Part shown: positions 11,301-23,754 of the stretch, piece after piece | Layout: each line of letters starts with the position of its first letter | How positions within the stretch are numbered: position 1 is the first letter of the stretch | Source: Pezizomycotina sp. ARF18 | Taxonomy: Eukaryota > Ascomycota | DNA length: 64,000 nucleotides | Direction: 5' to 3' | NCBI GenBank assembly: GCA_002224055.1 | Contig: AZLU01000041.1 | Span: 154,883-218,882, forward strand | The notes under the pieces: generated by a model | What the model was told of the DNA's origin: nothing | The model's input: only the letters and a program-made list of their open reading frames with translations | Database searches by the model: none | Program-made: the position numbers and the translations under genes

Positions 11301-12876
11301 ATGGCCTATGTTCAGGGGACCCTTTCGAATTTCTCACTTACGGATCACAATGTCCACGCAACCCTCCAACGATTCGAAACGCTTCCACACTCGAATAATG
11401 GGCTCGTGCCCGCTTCGGTTCTAATATCCTGGGAATACTCTCCGCAACGACTGTCGCTCTCAGATTCTACTCGCGGATAACAGTTACAGGTCGGGTGCGG
11501 GTAGAGGACTGGGTAATACTCGGCGTCTTGCTCCTCGGTCTGACGATGACGATACATTTCAACGTCATGGTGCACGTCCACGGTGTCGGCCAGCACGTGT
11601 GGGACAACACTTTCAGCGAAGTCCGTGGAAATCTCCTGCTTATTGCTGGGTGTTCAGCGAAGTATACCTCGTCGCCATATCGATGGTGAAACTGTCATTC
11701 CTGGTGTTCTACTATCATTTGGCGCGGCATATCGAAAATTCCGCTGGGCAGTGTTCCTCGTGGCGGCCTTCGTAATCCTGTGGCTCGTGGTGCAGCTCGT
11801 TATCATTATCCGTATCTGCACGTAAGAATACGACCTCTTTTTTCTCGATGTGTCAGCGTAGATCTTGGATTCCCTATGCTAACTTAGAAAACAGACCTTT
11901 GAACTACTGGGACCACCTGCTGACTGCCACTTGCTTGAACGTTCCGCTGTTTACTACGTGGCGAGTTCAGTAAACATTTTCCAAGATCTCGCGATCCTCC
12001 TCCTTCCAGTCTATATCGTACAACGTCTCAACTTGTCGAAACGAGAAAGTTCCTGGTCATGTCATTATTCGGCCTTGGTGGGATTGTCTGTATCATCAGC
12101 ATTAGCAAGATGTTTGTTGTCCAGGAGGCAGCGACAAGCTACGACTTTACCCAAAGCCAGACAATCTTTAACCGCTTCACAGTGAGTAGCTATTCATCTC
12201 TGCCCTGCTTTGGACCGAATTCGTGATGGCTTGTGAAGGAGATCCGTTCATCGAGCTGACATGTTCTGTAGGGTCGAGGTCCACTTAGGGTGATCTGCTG
12301 CAGCATCCCCCTCCGTAGCATGCTATCCCGCTCTCGCCAACGAATCAGCGTCCAGTTCCACATTTCGTTGCGCAAAACGTCGAGATTGGCTTCGACTGAC
12401 CCTCTGCTGCCATTCCAGTCAAGCCGCAGCGAATGTACAAGACAATGGCGAGTACCACGAACTGGACGGTCATTCACAGAAGTCAGCCGGTCAAGGGGCG
12501 CAACGTGACATTGAGCCTCGGCAGCATCGACCTCGTCAACGAGATTTCTAGCATGTTAGGAATAGTTACGGTAGCCCGTGCCAGATGTGATTGGGGAGTC
12601 TCGTCTGAGAGGGAACCGCCTCATGAGCCTCTAGAGAGCTTGCATCGTGAGCCGAGGGAGCTGCTATCGTTGGACATGTATTGCCACCTTTGAGGAGCTG
12701 GAGAGGGAGATGCGGTTGACCCAGGCGGCCGTCGCATGCCGGCGCGAGCAACAGCAGTAGCAGGAACGAAGGACGCAACGATGACGGAGGAGAGCGCACG
12801 TCGCACTCAGATGGGGCACGCTCGAATAAGTCGAGCACTGGTACCCAGCGGCTGGGTCGGTGCGGAGACTGTTTAG
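11301..12876 (+). CDS. Rhodopsin-domain integral membrane protein B (Pth11/SAT4-like)
   Basis: Putative fungal 7-TM receptor. The start ATG at 11301 has a strong context (ACCATGG) and gives MAYVQGTLSNFSLTDHN, a short glycosylatable N-terminus. After one frame shift (near 11420) helix 1 reads NILGILSATTVALRFYSRI, then the loop RVRVEDWVILGVLLLGL (DDW-type motif as EDW). Further conserved text: VHGVGQHVWDNTFSEVR; YLVAISMVKLSFLVFYYHLA; FVILWLVVQLVIIIRIC; an intron (about 11822-11890); NYWDHLLTATCLN; SAVYYVASSVNIFQDLAILL; then FGLGGIVCIISISKMFV. A GTGAGT donor at 12181 and a TGTAG acceptor near 12272 lead to VEVHLG...VICCSIP, the family's last-helix motif. The tail is hydrophilic (ATFEELEREMRLTQAA, MTEESARRTQMGHARI) and stops at 12874-12876. 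No CFEM domain is seen at the N-terminus. Family identity is strong; the ligand is unknown. Confidence 0.75.
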
Positions 12877-13273
12877 TAGTGCAGTTAGTATGGTTGCGAA
12901 AACGAATTATGAAGTAGCTAGTGTACGATTATCGTCATTTGTCTCTCGGAGTTCGCGTGGGCAGGTGTTTTTGTTATCAGGAGTTACATTACCTTACTAT
13001 TTGATTTGGCTCTTTGCCTCCTTCAATCTTTGAGTATCATCTGCATGCTTGTAAATAGCTGAATAAAGAGAACAATTTGGATAGAGCCTTCTACTACCAA
13101 TGATATCTTAATGGACCTGTGATTGATTGACGGCGATGAACGTTTGGGGTGATGATGATGATGATGGGTGCTGTGTGGAGAGGAGGAGGAGAGGGGCGGG
13201 GGGAGATTAAAATAAATAAATAAATATCTACTTCATCACATTTACAATCTCTTGGATAATATTTAACACGAAC
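12877..13273. other. Spacer with microsatellites before the gap
   Basis: This is the 3' flank of receptor B. It contains GATGAT repeats (about 13152-13166), a purine-rich stretch (13176-13206) and AAAT repeats (about 13210-13226), then runs into the assembly gap. The simple repeats may be why the scaffold breaks here. Confidence 0.5.
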
Positions 13274-13879
13274 NNNNNNNNNNNNNNNNNNNNNNNNNNN
13301 NNNNNNNNNNNNNNNNNNNNNNNNNNNNNNNNNNNNNNNNNNNNNNNNNNNNNNNNNNNNNNNNNNNNNNNNNNNNNNNNNNNNNNNNNNNNNNNNNNNN
13401 NNNNNNNNNNNNNNNNNNNNNNNNNNNNNNNNNNNNNNNNNNNNNNNNNNNNNNNNNNNNNNNNNNNNNNNNNNNNNNNNNNNNNNNNNNNNNNNNNNNN
13501 NNNNNNNNNNNNNNNNNNNNNNNNNNNNNNNNNNNNNNNNNNNNNNNNNNNNNNNNNNNNNNNNNNNNNNNNNNNNNNNNNNNNNNNNNNNNNNNNNNNN
13601 NNNNNNNNNNNNNNNNNNNNNNNNNNNNNNNNNNNNNNNNNNNNNNNNNNNNNNNNNNNNNNNNNNNNNNNNNNNNNNNNNNNNNNNNNNNNNNNNNNNN
13701 NNNNNNNNNNNNNNNNNNNNNNNNNNNNNNNNNNNNNNNNNNNNNNNNNNNNNNNNNNNNNNNNNNNNNNNNNNNNNNNNNNNNNNNNNNNNNNNNNNNN
13801 NNNNNNNNNNNNNNNNNNNNNNNNNNNNNNNNNNNNNNNNNNNNNNNNNNNNNNNNNNNNNNNNNNNNNNNNNNNNNNN
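13274..13879. other. Assembly gap, 606 N
   Basis: Unknown bases from 13274 to 13879. The odd length suggests an estimated scaffold gap rather than a fixed-size placeholder. Any open frame crossing it is meaningless. Confidence 0.99.
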
Positions 13880-16639
13880 TCTCAAGCGATGCCAGAGCTA
13901 GCATCTATCCTGTTCTCCTCTCCGAAGAAATCCAACCTACTACTTTCCACTTTCTCAGAGCCTCTGCTTATCTGGCATATATGTCGCATTTCGAAGCTCC
14001 AGCTGCCCTTAAATGAGATACTAACAGACTTCGGCGTTCCCTTGTTGCAGATGCGGACCTCAGGTGTCTGTATGCATGGTCATGTTGCAATGATAAAGGA
14101 TGGCTGACCCTAGCATCCACAGAACTTCACTTAACTCCGTTAATCAAACTAACTGGGATCTTAATCATGAAAAACCATGAAAGCGGTTCGGAACTGTTAG
14201 GTGCAGGGTGACGGCTCCAGAACTGCCCGCTGCACCTTGCTAAAAATCGAATATCAAGGAAGAAGCGAAAAAGCAGCCATCTTCAGAAACAACGTGAGTT
14301 CGCTTACCATCTTCTATGGAAGGGCTGTTCAGGCTGGGATATCTAGATACCTATCGATGCTTTTTTTCAGATCTACCGAGGCGGATGCGCCATAAGGTTC
14401 GTTGCCATTTCCTTCTCTGGTCGTATCAGCTCTCGGAGTTCGCAAAACCCACGTTATCTATAGCGCCTTTCATTTTTACTTATACTTTCTTTTTTCTTTC
14501 CTTTTTTTAATATCCTTAGCATCAGTCACCATGTTCACGGGCTCACGGAGTTCCGAGTCGGCTTCTTCCGAGCGACATAAAAGAGCACCAAGACCATTTA
14601 AATCCAATCGCAGCAGGAAACGCCATGAACCCTGGAACAATGAACGTTCTCTGCGGTGGCGAGGAGTAATTCCAATTGCAATTTCAATTGTGGGGACTGC
14701 ATGACCTGAGAGATCGAAATATAGCGACAATTTCGAGAAAATTTTCCTTGGGCGCCTGACACCTGGTCGAGGGACTACCCCTGTCAGACTTGGTGAGACC
14801 AAGGTAACACCGGTCAAATGAACCAGATTCATGCGAAACGCGCCATTACGGCAAGCACGTCGCCAGATTCGGTGCGGTAATTCTTGCTGCGAGATCTCCC
14901 AATTTCCCCTCATATCAGTAAAACCTGCGCAAAATACACAGCAAGTTAACAACGATAACGACAGAAAGTTGGTGCCTGGACTCTTGCAAGAAAAAATAGG
15001 ACAACTTTTGGCTTTGATATCCATATCGGAGGTTCTACCGGCGACATTATTCGCCGAGAAGCCTTCTAGGGAAAATAAACAAGGGTTCATTGCTTTGTCC
15101 ACCTCTCGATAGTGATTTTCATTCAGGGACCGTGGAAGTTTATTTCCCATCGTGAAACAAAACGGAAAGAGGAAAAAAAAGGTTCGTGCAGGAATGGAAG
15201 CATTCTTCTCTTTTGGCGTGTTCTTCGCTCTTTCAATAGAATCACTAACTAATGCTCGGAGATTTAAACGTCTCGAAACGAGCTTGGTTAGTCATTGCTA
15301 ACCCTGGTGAGCTCAGAACCAAATTAGCAACAGCTCTCTACATACATACCAAGAAAACCGCAAAAACACGAACTCTCTTCCCCGGATACGATGGAAGGAG
15401 GCATGCTTCTAGCGGATAGCAATGGTGATGTTCAACTATTCTCGCTTTCTAGTTCCTGGTTATCGAGTCCGCTGATCTCAAAAACTTTAGAAATACTAGA
15501 AGCGACAATCTTTCGAGATATCTTATCCAAAACTGGAGCGCCGATCAAAAAAATGGCGACAGGCGTCAACTCATGCCGTCCTCCTTAATATAGCAAAAAT
15601 TTGCCGTTTAGTGCGGCATTGAGTCCTATGACTTGTTACTTATTCCCCGACGGACATCTGCTCTTCGGCGTATATCAACAGAAATTATCTAAATCTGCCA
15701 CATGGACCTGCTGTGGATAGCAGTGAGAAATTACCCCGTTCTCATGAGGAGGGCTAGATAAAGATGGGAAAAAACGCCACTAATATGCAAGCCCAGCCCT
15801 CTAAAATCAAGAGAAAAAAGGGCGCACAAAAGGGTTTTAGTGGAGAGATCATCTCGCGCATGGGGATCTGATTGGAGAAGGCGTTTAAAGACTCCATTTT
15901 TCCTACCGTGCAAAACGTGTTTCTGAAGTTTTATCAAGCAGAAAACGCCGTTTCTCCGAACTTCCCCACTTCTGCGAGGAGGACCTGGTGAGGGAAATCT
16001 TGAATTGTGGAAAATCGCGGTTTTGGGAATACACGGCCGGCGTCTGGATGACGTACGTCTTTATATGGGCGGTTTTCAAACTCCCTCTAACTGGTTTTTG
16101 TTACTTCCTCCGAGAGCGAGGAAGGACTTTCGGACCGACTGTTTCAAAGCAACGCATCGTGGATTTTGCCCTACCTCGCCTCAAGATCTTCTCCAAGGTA
16201 CTGGGTATCATTTGAACGACCTATACAATAATATCCTGAAAAGAGCAACAATAGGAAAAGCCCCGCGTACAGTTAGGTCCCTTGCTTCGATGGATATATA
16301 ACTTTCTGCTCCTTCCGTACCTGATTTTCCTGTTTACTTGGGGTAGTGGGTTCATTACAACCCAGTTTCAGGTTAGACTTCCCTACCACGAACCCTTGCT
16401 TGACCGGTAAGGTGTGGTAGTAGCTAAACTTGGCGCTGAAAAAAAAAGAAAAAAAAAAATAATGAAGTGCGCTGCAATGCAACTGCTAACGATACCTATA
16501 ATTATTGCTTTTGCTTTATCGAAGAGGAATAACAGGTACTGAAACAGGTATATCTTATAAAATTTCCCTCTGGTCTGGTCTTGGACTGTAGGTAGCCTAA
16601 CCACATAATATACTTTGTTGTTCCTGCTATTGGAAAATT
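13880..16639. other. Long stretch without a supported gene
   Basis: The longest open frame is on the minus strand at 14476-15150 (224 codons). Its composition is not convincing and no domain is visible. On the plus strand, 15785-16215 has weak coding-like text in several frames: a start with MQAQPSKIKRKKGAQK, then AFKDSIFPTVQNVFLKFYQA, then a hydrophobic segment GVWMTYVFIWAVFKLPLTGF. These might be remote 5' exons of the RGS gene or the relic of another membrane protein. A-rich runs occur at 15171 and 16440-16460. Confidence 0.35.
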
Positions 16640-17961
16640 ATTTCTTCCTGGTAGTGGACCGAATTTTTTCTATTTACATATCGTACCAGGCCCCGCTTCT
16701 TCTTTCTCTGAAAAAGGGACTCGTCTATCGGCTTCTTGGTGGAACATTCTCTTCGATATTCAGGTACTGGAAGTGAACGACTAGGTCCTGCATACTTCGA
16801 ACATCATACGGAATAGCATACGATGGTCAACCTATTTTACCAGCGGCCGAGCGCGCCAAGGACTCGAACTCGAACGGAGGGAAGTGTACAAAGAAAAGAT
16901 GCACGAAGATCCCGCGGCTCTGTCGTTCGATAGGATCATCAATGGGGAACGTGCTACGTAAGTCTTCTATTACAGAACACCTTCATTGAGATGAACTAAT
17001 ACTAACATGTACAACAGCCATGCCGGCTCCAGACTTCATGCTCTACTGCTACTTCATCGAAAGGTGCTCCGAGAACATCAAGGGGGCTCACGATAATTCA
17101 GACATGCATTTAAAATTATGTCTCTCGCAATTAAATGGACCCTAGTCAATGCTAATATAAATATAGTTCTTTCTCTGGTACCGAACTTATTGTGAGCAAT
17201 TCGAAGCTCTACCCGAGAGGAGAAGGCGCTATCCCCACCGTGGACGGGCATCGACCTACAGCCATACCTGCAGTACATGACAACGGCAATGTTCTAGTAA
17301 ATCATACGAAATACGGCTCCTTCCAGACGCTAGTATCACAACCGTTCCGGTCAGAAATATCCCGTGTAACAAGCCTGTTCTTGTTCCCCGGTCATACTTG
17401 AGCTCAAACCTGTCATCGAGGGATAGGTCAAAGGTGCTGAAGCATTGAGTTTCACGACGCACCCGTTGCTCTCCTACCAGCTTTCGAAACGGTAGAGACG
17501 GCATTAAGATGGCAATCTCACCCGGCGTTCGCACACGGTGCTTAGCAAATGCTAATAAAGAGAGGAAGCTGCTACTTCTCAGCTTATCTGCGTCCTGCTG
17601 GTGCGACTGTACTCATGATGATATTCATGCTCGTTCAAATATCGCGCGGCCATGGCGGGCTTTCCGTATTTACAGCTTCCGTAGCAGTAACAGCGTACGT
17701 CTCACAATTACGAGCATTCTGCTTCGCCTGCTACTGAAGGGTAGAAGGGACAGGGAACCGTGGGACTCGAACCTCGACCTGCTAGCGCAGGAGAAGGGCG
17801 GTAGCAGCGACGATTTGGAAAACGCGAAGCTTTCTAGTCAGAGCAGGGCGGAGTCGCGGGCCAGCACTTCGACTACGACGAGAAGTCGGCACAGATACAC
17901 GTGCGGCCAGTTCGAGAGCCAGCCGTTCATTAAGAGGGGGCTCAAGTGGGCGGGCGTATAA
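16640..17961 (+). CDS. RGS-domain protein with membrane segments
   Basis: Regulator of G-protein signalling: this domain speeds GTP hydrolysis by G-alpha subunits. The core reads ERREVYKEKMHEDPAALSFD, then RIINGERAT (about 16860-16960). A GTAAGT intron ends at ACAACAG near 17020. Then come MPAPDFMLYCYFIERCSENI, WYRTYCEQFEALPERRR (17170-17225), FLFPG and ELKLSSRDRSKVLK. This matches the fungal RGS order GE.cpP..DFM.y...iE.s.EN, then fLWYrdY...F..LP. After the domain, a hydrophobic pair (AGATVLMMIFMLVQI, GGLSVFTASVAVTAYVSQL; 17590-17710) is followed by an Arg/Ser-rich tail that stops at 17961 (KRGLKWAGV*). Upstream, 16640-16780 also reads as a membrane segment (NYFFLVVDRIFSIYISYQAP), so the true start is probably 5' of the ATG at 16823. 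Frames shift about five times. Confidence 0.65.
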
Positions 17962-19279
17962 AGCAGACTTCGATCCTGTCGATCCAGCGTACGATGTTCC
18001 TACAAACCGTGCTCATGTTCCTCGGATCATTCGTGTATTCTCCGCGGTGTTCTTGCCGCTGCCAGCTGTTGATCTCTTTGATCAAAAATCTCCTTTGTTT
18101 ATCTTGTTTCTTGTGTTTCTAAGGTTTATCCAGGGCTCATGTTGCATTTGTTGATCAATCGATCTACGGAGTTTTTCTATTTTTATTTCATTTTTATTCC
18201 CTTTGTCTTCAATATAACGCTCGAAAAATTACCCGAGTTGTGAACCTGCAATAACACGATGCATAACCCTGCACCCTATTCCCTTATCTTACTTGACTTG
18301 TACAAAGAATCTTTTTGCATGAAAATACGAGATTTCGCATTTGGTCGGCACCTGAATCTTACTTTCTCTCGTGTAAATTACTCGCAAGCCAGAGTAGCGA
18401 AGGTTACCGCATCTACAATAAACCAATATTAAAACAAACAATAACTACTTATTGTATGTCTTGCGGCCTTTAACTTTCGCAATCGTTCATTGCTGTTCTT
18501 TTGCTTACGCTTGAGTGCAACATCCTTGACGCAATCCAACTGCTTATCATTTGTGTCAGAAGACGAACAATAATCTCCACCAAAGCAGAAAATCTGGTAG
18601 CGTGCCCCGCTTAGTCTCCACTTACTCGGCTCTAATTCTCGATTCTTCCTAGTATTGATGAACAAGCGATGGAGCTTCGAAAGCTGTAGAAAGTGATATC
18701 AATACTAATCTGTCAAAAAATAACTAACACCCTGCGAAGGTAATGTAACCATATAAAGCAGACTATTCCATTTCTTAACGACTTTGGGAAGATCTCAATA
18801 GAAGAACCTACACCTCAATTTGTGGCAAACTCGTGCGAAATTTCTTCTCATATTACCCAGTTGAGCTTCATCGTGTTTCCTGTGGCGTTCCTTGAGAGTA
18901 GTGCGAAAGCGAGGGTGGGGTTTTCGCGAGTTTGCCTGCATATTTCTTGGTTGTAGGAGACAAAAGAGCTCTGAAAGCGAGGATAAAAATAAAGTATCTC
19001 ACAAGCTAGGCTTAAAAGAAGGGTAAGGCTTTCAGTAATTAACTCTAAAGATTTCTCCCTGTATGCGGAAATCATGATATTTTGTGGATTAAGAGGGCGT
19101 CGATCATCTATACAACGACATTAAGTGAACATCTAGAATAATGCTTCGCAAAGAGAGTGATTAGGGAAACGGAAGAAGGACAAATTTTAGTTACAAAAAG
19201 ATGTAAAGAATGGACGTTATAATCAGGCAAAAACAGAAGCAAGACAACAAAGGCACTTAACACGAGAAATGATCACTGC
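17962..19279. other. Intergenic, no gene seen
   Basis: This is the 3' flank of the RGS gene and AT-rich DNA. Minus-strand frames at 18429-18665 and 18848-19075 (78 and 75 codons) have no domain or signal features. Nothing else is supported. Confidence 0.45.
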
Positions 19280-19570
19280 CCATAACGACGATGTCGGCTT
19301 CGCTCAAAATAAGGTTGCTGAGCGCCCAAGTGGTTTCGTTGAACACCTTTTCGGATTCTTTGCTAAGCAGTTTGTTTTTTCTTCTGCTTAGCAAATTCCT
19401 TATACTTGGTCGACCCGAGGGAGTACCCAGCCGCGATGCGATTGGAAAAGGGTGTACGCGAAATGCGGTAGTGTTTCGTCGTCTTCCAGCACTTTTGGCC
19501 TAACGAGAACAGTCTTAAGCTTTACTCCCAGACCTACTTTTAGTGATGCGGGCGAAATCAGCTTCAACTC
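19280..19570 (-). pseudogene. Coding remnant, unknown protein
   Basis: On the minus strand two blocks look coding: ISPASLKVGLGVKLKTVLVR, continuing to PHFAYTLFQSHRGWVLPRVD (about 19420-19570), and, after a frame change, SEKVFNETTWALSNLILSEA plus DIVVMGSDHFSC* (about 19275-19370). The switch sits at a 12-bp inverted repeat (19359-19395). Neither block has a start codon and no family is recognised. A 126-codon plus-strand frame (19452-19832) competes over part of this interval. It could be a terminal exon of a larger broken gene. Confidence 0.3.
19359..19395. repeat. 12-bp inverted repeat, 13-base loop
   Basis: TTTGCTAAGCAG at 19359-19370 is the exact reverse complement of CTGCTTAGCAAA at 19384-19395. 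It coincides with the frame switch in the minus-strand coding remnant. Confidence 0.7.
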
Positions 19571-21090
19571 CTACATTCGAGAAGGCGGGGACCAGTTACC
19601 TAAAGCTTCGGACGGTCAGAGCGCAGGTTGCGTACCATCCCCGGATTATTGGTGCGATCATAGTGGCCGGCGGTCTTGGATCAACGACGTCCCTTCAACG
19701 GAAGTCAGAGCATATACCGCCGCTTCGCTTTTAATATTGGTCGAGACCGACAGGGCTGCGGATTGTTGCTTGGTTAAAACAGTCTGTGCTGGAGGCTCTA
19801 CTGCGTATCTATCGGTAATATATTCCATTTAGTTAAAAAGGATCCCGGGTAAATTTTATAATCTTCCAGAAAGCGGATGCCCACTGCTTGCCTCCTCCAC
19901 CTTTTGGCACTATGTGAGATCGTGATACCAACGTCGTTCGTCCCACGGCTCTGGACTTTTGTTTCCATTGAATACTATGGTTTGCGTGCCCGGCCGGAAA
20001 TAGAATGAGAAGGAGAAGGACAAGGACAAAGAAGAGAAGAAAGATGATGATGATGAAGAGGAAGGAGGAGAGAGGACAAGAAGAAAGAGATACTAAGTGG
20101 TAATGAAATAAAAAGATCAAAGTAGAATATAGTGGTGGGGTCAACTTGAGCATAGGAGTTTAGGAATACAAAAAAAGAGATAAAGGTAGAAGGGGAAAAT
20201 TACGAAGAGATATTTTTTTTTGTTATTAATTAATTAAGTACTCAATATGATTTTAATCGTTACAGAGAAAATCTTTACAATCCGGATTCGAATTGAAACG
20301 ATCCCTTAGTTAATAAAAGCTCCCACGAAAGCCCGTTTTTGTAGACCATGTATAAACTGGAGCCTGACACACTAGCTTAATTATTGGAATCATCACGTGT
20401 GTACTACTAATCCTAAGCAGTACATAGGTCTGTATTGATACGTATAGGGTAAAGGTGATGGTTCGGCCGTTACGGCTTCGAATTCAAAGACGAACGGTAG
20501 TAGTCTAATCCAAAAGTACATTGGGTGATGTACCAGTCAAAATAAAACCCTAAGAAATTAAGGAACTTGAACGCTTATGCCTTTCAAGGCGGATAACTTA
20601 CGCTGATGTATGCGCAAGTAGCTACTGATAGTTACTTCCAAAATACGAAGGCACTAGGAGAGTACTGATTATAAGGTGCAGAGGACCCTCTAGTAGAGAG
20701 TATGAGATACGAGACCAAGGTAAAGGGAACATAGGGAGGAAGCCCAGATATTACGAAAAATATGACCGTTAGTCGGAGGAGAAGAGCTACTAGATTTTGA
20801 GAAGTTCCCAGAGGAGAAGAGGCTTTAAAGCTAGAAGGAATACTTCTGATGGAAACTAGATGGTTCCTTAAGCGTGTATAGATCTTTCTGCTGGATGCTA
20901 GATATAGTAGTCACAATTTCGAAAATTGACAAAATTTATGCAATCGGACCGAACATTATAGTGGGTTATCTGTGCTCCTCGCAGTTGACATTCAAGTTGC
21001 TTTATTGACTGGGTGACATAGTTTACATTCTGCGCGATGATCAGTCAAAAGATACTAGCAGTTTCCATCCTATAGCCCTACGCAGAACCT
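19571..21090. other. Intergenic, no gene seen
   Basis: AT-rich and purine-rich DNA with a GA-rich block at 20005-20100 and a T-run near 20213-20221. A 106-codon minus-strand frame at 19833-20153 comes from the GA-rich block and is low complexity. No gene is supported. Confidence 0.45.
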
Positions 21091-23536
21091 TCAACGTCCC
21101 TCGTCCAACGCCTCCTCCAGCTCCTTAATATCACTCATCGGCATCCCACAACTGAAACCCTCACAAATATAAACCCCTTCCCTCCCCTGCCTAACAGCAT
21201 CCAACACCCATTCTTCTTCACCAACACTCATCCGTATCCTTCCCACCTTAATCACAACCGTACTCGGCAGTAGCGTCCCTAATAACCCCCAAATACTCCT
21301 CCGCTTTCTCCCCTCAGCGTTTACAACAACGCTCCTCATACCGCCCAGATGGCTAATCAACCCCTTCAACATCTCCGGCAGCGCGAACCCCAATTTTTCA
21401 AGTCTTCCTTTATAGCACTCCAGCGTCTCCCGTTTTCTTCGTATATCCTTCGTCGGAGAGAATATACCCCAATTCGAACAGATTATTACACGAGACAGAA
21501 TTACTCGCGGGCTCAGCGCCGTCTTGGTCGTCTTTCAGCCGTAGCATAATATCATCCTTCCCCTCCGCCGTAGAAAAGAACGCGCCGTCGTCGTTATCCC
21601 AGAATAACTCGATCTGTTTCTGCTGTAGTTCGTCAGCCCAGCGGAGGTGGTTTACGTCGAATGTGGCGGAGTAGAGAGATAGTAATCCCTGCATCATGTT
21701 CGCGTAGTCGTCCGGTAGACCTTCTACGTCGCCGGCGGAACCTGAGTGGTATACGCGCTTTAAAACGTGCGTTTGGTCGTCGTACATGTTCCTGATGAAG
21801 TTCGCGGCGGAGGATGCGGATGATATGTACTTTTCCGCGAGGTCTGGTTTTGTAGACTTTAAAGCCGCGCCGGCGCGGGCGAGGGAGGATATAGCGAGGC
21901 CGTTCCAGCAGGTTAGTATTTTATCATCCAGAAGCGGTCGCGCACGGTTCTTCTCGCGATATTCTCGTAATTTTGTCCTGCTAGATTCGATAATCGAAAC
22001 GACCTCCTCCCTCGATTTATCGAACTCCTGCGCTAGGTTTGTCGGGCTAACAACAACCGACAGCGTATTCTGCATCGTTAGCTCGCCGTGTGCGTCGTGC
22101 CGCGGTCCACATTTCCGCCCGGTTTAACATTCCAATACGCCGCTGCAATCTTCGCTTCCTCGCTACCCAAAATCTCCACAAGTTTCTTCATCGAATAAAC
22201 GTAAAACGCGCCCTCCTTCTTCTCGTCGTTTCGTCCTTCGAGTCTGCGTCCTCGGCGGAATAAAACGCTATATCTCCGTCCTCGGTTTATGAAGCAGAGC
22301 GTCGTCGAGGAAGTACGCCGCTATATCCTCCACGCACTGTAACATCTTCTCGTTGCCCGTGAGCAGCCAGGCGTCAAGTAACAGCTCATCAGGAGCGAGT
22401 TTGTGTAGCTCATCTTCTCAAAGTGCGGCAGGCTCCAGTCCCCTCGTCACGCTGTACGCGCGAAGCCGTGACCGACGTGGTCGTGTATTGCCCCGTCAGC
22501 AATTTTATCCAGCGTCTTAACAACAATATCAAGACACCTCTTCCTATCATCCTCTTTAAAGTCCTTCAGCGTGTTACTACTGCTCCCGGCCACAGCCAGC
22601 AAAAGGATAAATTAACCTCGTTCGGAAACTTCGGCGCACCCCCGAACCCGCCGTGTACTTTATCGAACGCATCGCCAAAGTACTGCAGCGCAACCTTCAG
22701 CGACGCCGGTCCTAGACTCGCACCGAGCTTCGCGCCATTCTCCAGCTCCAGCTGCTGCATCTGCTCCAGCACACTCTCCGCACTCCCCCTCAACTTCGCC
22801 TCATCCGTCTTCCACATACTTCCGATCCTCTTAACTATCGATAAAAAATTCGGCCGTCCAATACCGCCTCCGCTCTTCGGTCCCGGCCAGTACGTCCGCC
22901 AAAAATCGGATACGTCTTCGGCGTCAAGAAAAACGTTAAGCGGCCAACCGCCGGATCCAGTAGTAGAAGTGACGAACTTCATGTATATCCTATCCACGTC
23001 GGGCCGTTCTCGCGGTCGATCTTGATGGAGACGAAGTTGGCGTTTAGTTCTGCGGCTACGGTGTCGTCGGAGAATGATTCGTGTTCCATGACGTGGCACC
23101 AGTGCTAAGAAATCACGGTCAGTACACTAAGCTATATCCGGAAGAAAGACGGAGGAATTGAGGGGAGGAGAAGCTTACGCATGCGGAGTACCCGATGCTC
23201 AAAAATATCGGCAGGTTGTGCTCCCTCGCGTAGGCCAGCGTCTCGGGCGTCCACTGCTGCCACGCGACGGGGTTGTCCTTGTGCTGCCGGAGGTACGGGC
23301 GATTTGCTCGTCGCGAGGTTGTTCTGCAACGGTGTACGGGTGGCGGCGGTCGAGGCGGAATTCGACGACATGGTTCGAGATGGGTATCGGGTAAAAGCTG
23401 GCGTATAGGGTCGTTTGATAAGACCGTTGGCAGCTCGTGATATAGCTGTGAGATGACGGAACCTTCGTAGTGGTATAAATGATGGCGATGATGTCGTTGA
23501 GATGAGTCGTAGTCTCGCAAGGTGTCGTATAAGCAT
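21091..23536 (-). CDS. DUF255/SSP411-family thioredoxin-like protein
   Basis: Homologue of SPATA20/YyaL: an N-terminal thioredoxin-fold DUF255 domain followed by an alpha/alpha-barrel (six-hairpin) domain. Minus strand: the N-terminus (start at 23536) is Arg/Ser-rich and could be a mitochondrial presequence. Then [17 protein letters not shown]-type text, [13 protein letters not shown], a 74-bp intron (23105-23178, GTAAGC...TTAG) and [14 protein letters not shown], which together restore the CHWCH thioredoxin motif. Next are REREDVDRIYM-like text, [40 protein letters not shown] and the barrel motifs [59 protein letters not shown] and [20 protein letters not shown]. It ends at 21091. Length and motif order fit a full-length protein of about 780 residues. 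At least five frame changes break it. Family identity is very likely; the biochemical role is not well defined for this family. Confidence 0.85.
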
Positions 23537-23754
23537 GATAGAGTTAAAGAGTTGATGGCGGTTTTAGTGAGAGAAAAAGGTTTAAAATAAATTTGGGCCA
23601 GAAATTTGCGGCTAATAAATTCTCAGCTGCAAATATTCGTCATTTTGCCGAGAAAACTCGGCGAATGTGGTGGTGGGGTCGGAAATACGCGGAACTTTAC
23701 CAGCTATTACTATTAGCTAACGGACTATAGCACATCGCGAACTTTCGCGAAACA

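Noticed and set aside
13094-13904. Frames of 213 and 263 codons across the N block
   Set aside because: They consist almost wholly of unknown bases.
14476-15150. A 224-codon minus-strand frame
   Set aside because: No motif, odd composition and a low-complexity C-terminus; real genes here are frame-broken, so length alone is weak evidence.
19452-19832. A 126-codon plus-strand frame
   Set aside because: It overlaps better-looking minus-strand text and has no domain; kept only as an alternative in the remnant entry.
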